8,090 nucleotides of DNA from Desulfobia sp. (lineage in GTDB: Bacteria > Desulfobacterota > Desulfobulbia > Desulfobulbales > SURF-16): contig JAUWDC010000033.1 in assembly GCA_030608985.1 (NCBI GenBank), forward strand, positions 1 to 8,090. Direction: 5' to 3'. Each line of letters starts with the position of its first letter. Within the stretch, counting starts at the first letter, position 1. The position numbers and the translations under genes were made by a program. Below are positions 1-4,638 of this stretch, piece by piece. The notes under the pieces were generated by a model. That model ran no database searches. It was not told the DNA's origin and saw only the letters and a program-made list of their open reading frames with translations.

Positions 1-2
1 AC

Positions 3-1340
3 GATTTAATTCAAGTAGCCCTCCTCGACGCATTCAGTGCCTCATCCGCCGGCCTGTATGCCCTCTCTGAAAGTTACGTGTACACAACCGAAGCGCTCAT
101 CGAATACATTAAACATCTGCGTCCTGATGGAATGCTGGCTATCACCCGCTGGATCAAGGTTCCTCCACGGGATGGTCTCAAACTCTTTGCCACCGCTGTG
201 GCGGCCATGGAGCGCCTGGGGGTGAAAGAACCAGCTCGCCAGCTCATTCTCATTCGCGGTTGGAAAACGAGTACTTTGTTGATAAAAAACGGAGTCTTTA
301 CAGGGCAGGATATTAAAGTATTGCATGAATTCTGTGCGGCCCGTTCATTTGACCTGGGATACTACCCGGGCATGGGTGCCGCAGAGGCAAATCGGCATAA
401 TATTCTCGACAGACCGCACTTTTTCGAAGGGACCACTGCCATACTGAACAAAACAGCCGGAAGGGAGTTTTTTAGCCGCTATAAATTTCAACTGGAGCCT
501 GCGACCGATGACCGGCCTTATTTTTTCCATTTCTTCAAATGGAGTACGCTTCCTGAGCTCATATCGCTGCGGGCCAGCGGCGGCTTGCCCTTGCTTGGAC
601 AGGGCTATCTTGTCCTCATCGCCACTTTTGCCCAGGCGGTACTGGCCAGCGTGCTGTTGATCCTTATTCCTCTCTGGTTCGGGTATCGAAGGACAGCGAA
701 GACATCTCCATCTTTCAACCACCACAATCGTTTATGGGTGGTGACCTATTTTTTTTCTCTTGGAATTGCTTTTTTGTTCATAGAAATGGCGTTTATCCAG
801 AAATTCATTCTCTTTCTCAGGCATCCTCTGTATGCCATGGGAGTTGTAATATCAGGATTTCTTTTGTTTGCCGGCTTAGGGAGTAATTATAGTTCCCGAT
901 TGAAGGAGAGTACTGCTTCTCGAAGAAATGCTCTCATTCTGCCGGTTGCAGCCATAGTGGGAATTGCCCTACTCTATCTCTACCTGCTCCCTGTTCTTTT
1001 CCAACACCTGCTCTGGCTGCCGGATCCGCTGAAGGTTATTGTCTCTCTCTGCCTCATTGCTCCATTGGCATTCTGTATGGGCATACCATTCCCTCTGGGT
1101 CTCTCCAGCCTTTCCTTCCGTGCGCCGGAACTGATTCCCTGGGCTTGGGGAATCAACGGCTGCGCTTCTGTAATAAGTGCTGTATTGGCGACATTACTCG
1201 CCACCCATATTGGATTCAGAGGAATAGTGGTTGCCGCGGTCTGCCTGTATTTCCTTGCTGCAGCTATTTATCCAAACAACTCACGCATTTCCTGTTCGTG
1301 CACAGTCCGGCAGAAGATAGTTAAAGTATCTCCCTCCTGA
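3..1340 (+). CDS. Membrane-bound spermidine-synthase-like methyltransferase, 5' truncated
   Basis: The reading frame is open from base 3 at the left edge to a TGA at 1338-1340, giving 445 visible residues. A GTG at 78 is in frame, but homologous-looking sequence continues upstream of it, so the true start lies outside the window. The first ~180 residues look like the C-terminal half of a Rossmann-type SAM-dependent methyltransferase/polyamine-synthase domain, with the family signatures LDAFSASSAGLYALSE, LAITRW, YYPGMGAAEANR and PATDDRPYFFHFFKW. About six hydrophobic segments follow, including FIEMAFIQKFILFL and the terminal WAWGINGCASV block, both typical of this membrane-anchored family. Polyamine aminopropyl transfer is unproven for such proteins; many are only annotated 'spermidine synthase' by fold. 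The SAM-binding glycine loop is off the window. The hydrophilic last ~20 residues lie in the overlap with the convergent ClC gene and may be a recent extension. Family confident, substrate unknown. Confidence 0.85.
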   Translation, partial: DLIQVALLDAFSASSAGLYALSESYVYTTEALIEYIKHLRPDGMLAITRWIKVPPRDGLKLFATAVAAMERLGVKEPARQLILIRGWKTSTLLIKNGVFTGQDIKVLHEFCAARSFDLGYYPGMGAAEANRHNILDRPHFFEGTTAILNKTAGREFFSRYKFQLEPATDDRPYFFHFFKWSTLPELISLRASGGLPLLGQGYLVLIATFAQAVLASVLLILIPLWFGYRRTAKTSPSFNHHNRLWVVTYFFSLGIAFLFIEMAFIQKFILFLRHPLYAMGVVISGFLLFAGLGSNYSSRLKESTASRRNALILPVAAIVGIALLYLYLLPVLFQHLLWLPDPLKVIVSLCLIAPLAFCMGIPFPLGLSSLSFRAPELIPWAWGINGCASVISAVLATLLATHIGFRGIVVAAVCLYFLAAAIYPNNSRISCSCTVRQKIVKVSPS

Positions 1341-3355
1341 AAAATCGCACTGCTGCCAGGCGTCACAACCGCATTTTTCCTTTTGATAGATACAATAGAT
1401 GTACTCTGGTGCAGAGACAATTCGCCCAGCGTCTTTCCAACGCAACCGCTGCTTCTTGCGACAACAAGTTCAACAAAACAAATATCCCTGTCACCCCGCA
1501 GTGCCGTCTCTTCACTCATTAGCTTACCCTGTTGTTTCCGCTGAACCCCAACCTGGTACGCCTTTAAAATATCACTTCGACTGATAAGTCCCACCATGAT
1601 TTCAGGATCCTGTCGGGTAACAACCGGCATCCGGGCCAGATCACGAGGAGCCATTTTTCGGATGGCAGCCCAAATTGGCTCGTCAGGGAAAACCGTCACC
1701 GGTTGAGGAGTAGCCACATCCCACACCGTGATATCTTTCAAAGGAATATCTTTGCGCTCTAATGTACGATCGACATCCTGTATGGTACGTTCCATATCCT
1801 GATAGGATACACAGCCATATAGTTTATTATCCTGTCCTGTCACAGGGAATCCACGGAGACGTGTTTCTTGGAAAAGGGCAAATAATTCAGCCAGGGTTTG
1901 CTCGCGATTTACTGTCACAGGGGAATGATTCATCACCTCTTCTACCATTACTCCCTGCATGATATCCATATCCCGTCCCTGCTCAAAGTGGATTCCCCGT
2001 TTTGTCAGTTTAATAGTATAGATGGAATCGGAGTAGAGCCAATTGGCCACAAAGGATGCGGTCATACCTGCCGCCATAAGCGGCAAAATGAGCATATAGT
2101 CATTACTCATCTCAAAAACAATGAGCATGGCAGTGAGTGGAGCTCTAGCCGCTGCAGCAAACACCGAGGCCATGCCAACCAAGGCATATGCGCCGATTTC
2201 AATGGGAAAGGAAGGGAATAAATATTTAATCACATAGCCAAAGGCACCTCCCAGCATGGCACCGGTGAACAGGGATGGGGCAAACACACCACCGGAGTTA
2301 CCGGAACCAAGAGTAAAGGATGTTGCCAGCGGTTTCAAAAAGACCAGCATCAACAATAAGCCAAAAGAAACGTCTCCCTGCAGCACCTGAGCTATGAAAT
2401 CAAATCCAGAGCCATAGACGTGGGGTACATTATCGAGCAGCGGTAACCCTAAGCGGGAATCACCGGGGAAAACGGTCATCATACTGGAAATATGGGGATA
2501 AAAGAAAGCAAGACTACCCAGCATCAATGCGCCAATAGCAGGCTTCACCAATTGCGGCACATTCATCTTATCAAACCAAGTCTCAAAAAAGTCCAGTAGC
2601 CGGATGAAGAAAATACCAATCAGGGCCGCCAGCAAGCCTAGAATAACGTACAGCAGGATTTCCCATGGCGAGTGCATCGCATATGCGGGTACGGAAAAAG
2701 CAGGGCTCGTTCCCAAAAAGAACTGACTGACAATAGAAGCCGAAACTGCCGCGACAACTACATTCCCAAAAACAGTGACTTGTATTTCACAGAGAAGCAC
2801 TTCAACGGCAAAAATAATGCCGGCAATAGGGGCGTTAAAAGTAGCGGCAATACCGGCAGCAGCACCACAGGCGACGAGATTTTTTGTCCTTTCGTCAGAA
2901 AAGCCAAGCCATTGTCCCAGAGTAGATCCCAATGTTGAACCTACTTGAACTATGGGCCCTTCACGACCGGCCGAACCGCCGGTGCCGATGCACAGAGCTG
3001 AGGAGACAATTTTAGCAATTGCCACCCGAGGTCGAATCCTTCCTCCCCGCAGAATAAGAGCCTGCATTACTTCCGGCACACCATGCCCCTTGGCCTCTCT
3101 GGCAAAAAAAACAATGATAGGGCCACCAATTAGAGCCCCACATACAGGAATGACAATAAGCCAAAGCCGGCCAAGACCGGGAAGCGTAGCAGCGACTTCC
3201 CCAAAAGCAAACTGATGAATAATTGAAATAAGACGGATAAAGAATACCGCGGCAAATCCGGTAGCCGCACCAACAGCAACAGACATGAACATCAGCACCA
3301 CGCCTTCACGTGGCCCCAACTGGTCTAAAAGTTTAGGAAAGAAACGTTTTTTCAT
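1268..3355 (-). CDS. ClC-family chloride channel/transporter with CBS pair and TrkA-C-like tail
   Basis: This 695-residue inner-membrane protein should move chloride or another anion. Residues 1-445 form the ClC transmembrane domain. Visible motifs are GHGVP (90-94, anion site 1), GREGP (130-134, with gating glutamate E132), GGVFAP (355-360) and Y420, which aligns with the central-site tyrosine of E. coli ClC-ec1. The ClC-ec1 proton glutamate E203 aligns with V186 (motif FAVEV), as in true chloride channels, and the ClC-ec1 site-1 serine S107 is H91. Two CBS domains follow (about 470-530 and 540-602), which in this family often sense adenine nucleotides. Residues ~622-695 resemble a TrkA-C/RCK-C domain ending in GDTLTIFCR. 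The start is ATG at 3355 with only a weak Shine-Dalgarno (TGGG). The gene seems monocistronic; its 3' end overlaps the convergent methyltransferase by 73 bp. A palindrome at 3409-3425 may control it. Family call is firm; channel versus antiporter is unresolved. Confidence 0.95.
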   Translation of the reverse strand: MKKRFFPKLLDQLGPREGVVLMFMSVAVGAATGFAAVFFIRLISIIHQFAFGEVAATLPGLGRLWLIVIPVCGALIGGPIIVFFAREAKGHGVPEVMQALILRGGRIRPRVAIAKIVSSALCIGTGGSAGREGPIVQVGSTLGSTLGQWLGFSDERTKNLVACGAAAGIAATFNAPIAGIIFAVEVLLCEIQVTVFGNVVVAAVSASIVSQFFLGTSPAFSVPAYAMHSPWEILLYVILGLLAALIGIFFIRLLDFFETWFDKMNVPQLVKPAIGALMLGSLAFFYPHISSMMTVFPGDSRLGLPLLDNVPHVYGSGFDFIAQVLQGDVSFGLLLMLVFLKPLATSFTLGSGNSGGVFAPSLFTGAMLGGAFGYVIKYLFPSFPIEIGAYALVGMASVFAAAARAPLTAMLIVFEMSNDYMLILPLMAAGMTASFVANWLYSDSIYTIKLTKRGIHFEQGRDMDIMQGVMVEEVMNHSPVTVNREQTLAELFALFQETRLRGFPVTGQDNKLYGCVSYQDMERTIQDVDRTLERKDIPLKDITVWDVATPQPVTVFPDEPIWAAIRKMAPRDLARMPVVTRQDPEIMVGLISRSDILKAYQVGVQRKQQGKLMSEETALRGDRDICFVELVVARSSGCVGKTLGELSLHQSTSIVSIKRKNAVVTPGSSAIFQEGDTLTIFCRTVHEQEMRELFG

Positions 3356-3408
3356 ACGTAACCCAGATAAACTGGAAAAAATATTAAAGTTTTAGGGACT
3401 CTTTTTAG

Positions 3409-3425
3409 TACCCCCTTGAGGGGTA
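3409..3425. promoter_or_regulatory. TACCCC-N5-GGGGTA palindrome, candidate CsoR/CstR-type operator
   Basis: TACCCC (3409-3414) and GGGGTA (3420-3425) are perfect 6-bp inverted arms around CTTGA, 54-70 bp upstream of the ClC start codon. The C-tract/G-tract flanked by TA resembles operators of the CsoR/CstR/RcnR family of metal- and persulfide-sensing repressors. No U-tract follows on either strand, which argues against a terminator. The regulator is not in the window, so the assignment is an inference from the motif shape. Confidence 0.35.
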
Positions 3426-3484
3426 TAAGAGGCTTAACAGTTTCATACTCTTGAAAAATACCAAGTGGGACAATTTTACGTGTG

Positions 3485-3508
3485 TTGGTTTCTTAATATA
3501 TCAACCAA
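3485..3508. repeat. TTGGTT/AACCAA inverted repeat, 12-bp spacer
   Basis: TTGGTT at 3485-3490 pairs with AACCAA at 3503-3508 around an AT-rich 12-bp centre. It could be a protein-binding dyad or a weak hairpin in the ClC upstream region. Short arms in AT-rich DNA make chance occurrence possible. Confidence 0.25.
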
Positions 3509-3540
3509 ACGAACCACTTTTCAACCCAAGTTCTTTAGAA

Positions 3541-3564
3541 TAAAGAGTCTATTATATCTCTTTA
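3541..3564. repeat. TAAAGAG/CTCTTTA inverted repeat, 10-bp spacer
   Basis: Perfect 7-bp arms at 3541-3547 and 3558-3564 enclose TCTATTATAT. It sits about 150 bp downstream of the DUF5610-like stop and about 190 bp upstream of the ClC start. It could be an operator or a weak AU-rich hairpin; no U-tract or GC-rich stem supports a classical terminator. Confidence 0.3.
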
Positions 3565-3715
3565 CTCCATTGAGAAATGATATGACAAGCTTATGTTTTG
3601 AGAAATAACAGATGGGTATATATTTCCTGAGGATACGTAACAAGTCTTCTGTCCTGCAGATTGGTTGGATGTGGGGCGATCATCTGAAGGCTAAGATAAC
3701 AGAACATGGGGTTAT

Positions 3716-4273
3716 TTAAACGGCTGTATCGACAACCTGACCGCCCAGTTCTTTTATTCTCTCGTCAATCTGGGCAAGGGCTGCTTCGATTGTTTTGTAA
3801 CTGATATCCGGAAGAGTTCCGCCCCAAATCTCTTCAGCTTCCTTAAAACCTTTGAGCATACCTTCACGGCCTGCTCTTAGCTTGTCGAGGTTGTCACCTG
3901 CACCGCTGATCACAAAATCTGCGAGCCGCTGAGCTGTGTTTTCGATCCCGAAATAACCATCCTCACTGATCATTTCTGTTGCTTCTTCCTGGGAAAAGTC
4001 AAGAATCGACCGTCCGTTATATTGCAGACTGGAAAGATCAGGTCCGGTGCGGCTTGAATTATCCGAATTGTAAAGCAGACTCACGAGACCTTTCTGAAGG
4101 CCAAAATTTTCTTCAGATTTACCCTGAATTTCTATGCGGAATTTAGCAAAAAGCACTTCCTGCGTTTTAAAGGTGCTGACCTGTACTTCCTGTCCTTTTT
4201 CTGTTCGTTTATTTGTTTGTTGGAGGGTTGTGCTTTTTAAGCTTTGTAAGACGCCATATGCTTTAATTGTCAT
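3716..4273 (-). CDS. DUF5610-like protein of unknown function
   Basis: This 185-residue soluble protein has no signal peptide or membrane segment. Residues ~1-90 are polar, Gln/Thr/Ser-rich and look poorly ordered. Residues ~97-180 form a compact domain with SEDGYFGIENTAQRLADF (103-120), KLRAGREGMLKGFKEAEEIWGG (131-152) and LPDISYKTIEAALAQIDERI (154-173). This pattern matches my memory of DUF5610 proteins, some of which carry the apparently misleading name 'hydrogenase-4 component G'. No catalytic motif is visible. The start at 4273 is well supported by GGAGG (4281-4285) seven bases upstream. A sigma-28-like promoter lies at 4352-4378, which may tie it to motility genes, though no flagellar gene is in view. 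It is separated from the 66-residue gene upstream by 138 bp with a small hairpin, so it is likely its own transcription unit. Coding status is confident; the domain name is moderately so. Confidence 0.8.
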   Translation of the reverse strand: MTIKAYGVLQSLKSTTLQQTNKRTEKGQEVQVSTFKTQEVLFAKFRIEIQGKSEENFGLQKGLVSLLYNSDNSSRTGPDLSSLQYNGRSILDFSQEEATEMISEDGYFGIENTAQRLADFVISGAGDNLDKLRAGREGMLKGFKEAEEIWGGTLPDISYKTIEAALAQIDERIKELGGQVVDTAV

Positions 4274-4280
4274 GTCAAAA

Positions 4281-4285
4281 CCTCC
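4281..4285 (-). promoter_or_regulatory. Strong ribosome binding site of the DUF5610-like gene
   Basis: CCTCC on the plus strand reads GGAGG on the coding strand, seven bases before the ATG at 4273. It is the best Shine-Dalgarno in the window, fixes the start, and suggests high translation. Confidence 0.8.
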
Positions 4286-4325
4286 ATGTTTTGAAAGGGG
4301 TTAGTAAGCAATTATTTCTCTGCAG

Positions 4326-4337
4326 TGTCACTTGACA
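4326..4337. promoter_or_regulatory. TGTCA-CT-TGACA palindrome
   Basis: Perfect 5-bp inverted half-sites TGTCA and TGACA around a 2-bp centre lie just downstream of the predicted start of transcription for the DUF5610-like gene. They are nested in a wider AGTGT (4324-4328)/ACACT (4340-4344) dyad. The position would suit a repressor operator, but no matching regulator is known to me. Confidence 0.3.
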
Positions 4338-4351
4338 TAACACTAATCATC

Positions 4352-4378
4352 ATATCGGCAAAAAGGGAAAATTATTGA
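4352..4378 (-). promoter_or_regulatory. Candidate sigma-28 (FliA) promoter
   Basis: On the minus strand, TCAATAAT (4378-4371), an 11-bp spacer and GCCGATAT (4359-4352) match the FliA consensus TAAAGTTT-N11-GCCGATAA. The -10 agrees at 7 of 8 positions and the spacing is exact; in the -35 only the TCAA core resembles TAAA. Transcription would start near 4343, giving a leader of about 70 nt before the DUF5610-like ATG. Confidence 0.45.
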
Positions 4379-4388
4379 AGTGTTTTCA

Positions 4389-4402
4389 CGGCAAAAATGC
4401 CG
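4389..4402 (-). terminator. Short hairpin after the 66-residue gene, possible weak terminator
   Basis: CGGCA (4389-4393) and TGCCG (4398-4402) form a 5-bp GC-rich stem with an AAAA loop (UUUU on the minus-strand transcript). It lies 10 bp past the stop of the small membrane-protein gene. No U-run follows the stem, so intrinsic termination would be weak. It may still separate the exporter operon from the DUF5610-like promoter. Confidence 0.25.
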
Positions 4403-4411
4403 GTTGCCCGA

Positions 4412-4612
4412 CTAATTCTGCTGTTTATCATTGGAGCTCGACTCTTCCTCATCCTCCTCCTCATACTGCGGAGGATATTTCCTATTAAAAACTCCCTGAC
4501 AAATATATGTCACCCAGGCACACATCCACAACAGTGCCCCCAGCCGCCAGTTAAAAAACGGGACCACAATCAACAAAATGAGAATAAACCAGGCACCTAA
4601 TTTTCTAGACAT
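4412..4612 (-). CDS. Small two-TM membrane protein with acidic tail
   Basis: I do not recognise a family for this 66-residue protein. It has two hydrophobic segments, roughly residues 6-20 and 25-41, joined by a short NWR turn. A basic NRKYPPQY linker, an acidic run EEEDEEE (51-57) and a polar Ser/Asn/Gln tail follow. By the positive-inside rule both ends should face the cytoplasm. The ATG at 4612 has AGAGGAT (4630-4624) 11 bases upstream, a long but usable Shine-Dalgarno spacing. It starts 26 bp after the stop of the MMPL/RND exporter on the same strand, so co-transcription is likely and it may be an accessory subunit. The opposite-strand ORF over the same bases (4397-4600) has a Pro/Gln-rich, low-complexity sequence and is judged a shadow. 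Coding status is likely because the hydrophobic/acidic pattern and operon spacing make sense. Confidence 0.65.
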   Translation of the reverse strand: MSRKLGAWFILILLIVVPFFNWRLGALLWMCAWVTYICQGVFNRKYPPQYEEEDEEESSSNDKQQN

Positions 4613-4638
4613 GATGGAAAGAGATCCTCTTGCAACCC

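Larger units (their letters stand above)
3356..3715. other. AT-rich intergenic region with three inverted repeats
   Basis: This 360-bp spacer separates the start of the leftward ClC gene from the end of the leftward DUF5610-like gene. I see no convincing ORF, tRNA or known riboswitch. Three inverted repeats lie at 3409-3425, 3485-3508 and 3541-3564. No clear U-tracted terminator for the DUF5610-like gene was found. On the minus strand a TAATAT (near 3380-3386) could serve as a -10 for ClC, but no good -35 is present at the right distance, so no promoter is called. Confidence 0.6.

Noticed and set aside
345..725. 126-residue minus-strand ORF opposite the methyltransferase
   Set aside because: No recognisable domain and fully covered by the motif-rich plus-strand frame.
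1898..2221. 107-residue plus-strand ORF opposite the ClC gene
   Set aside because: His/Cys-rich nonsense-like composition lying antisense to the ClC and first CBS coding sequence.
3409..3425. Intrinsic terminator for a gene on either strand
   Set aside because: Stem of six pairs without a following U-tract, and it lies upstream of ClC rather than at a gene end.
3356..3480. Fluoride riboswitch in front of the ClC gene
   Set aside because: The conserved crcB-motif elements are absent from the leader, and the filter residues do not look like a standard fluoride CLC.
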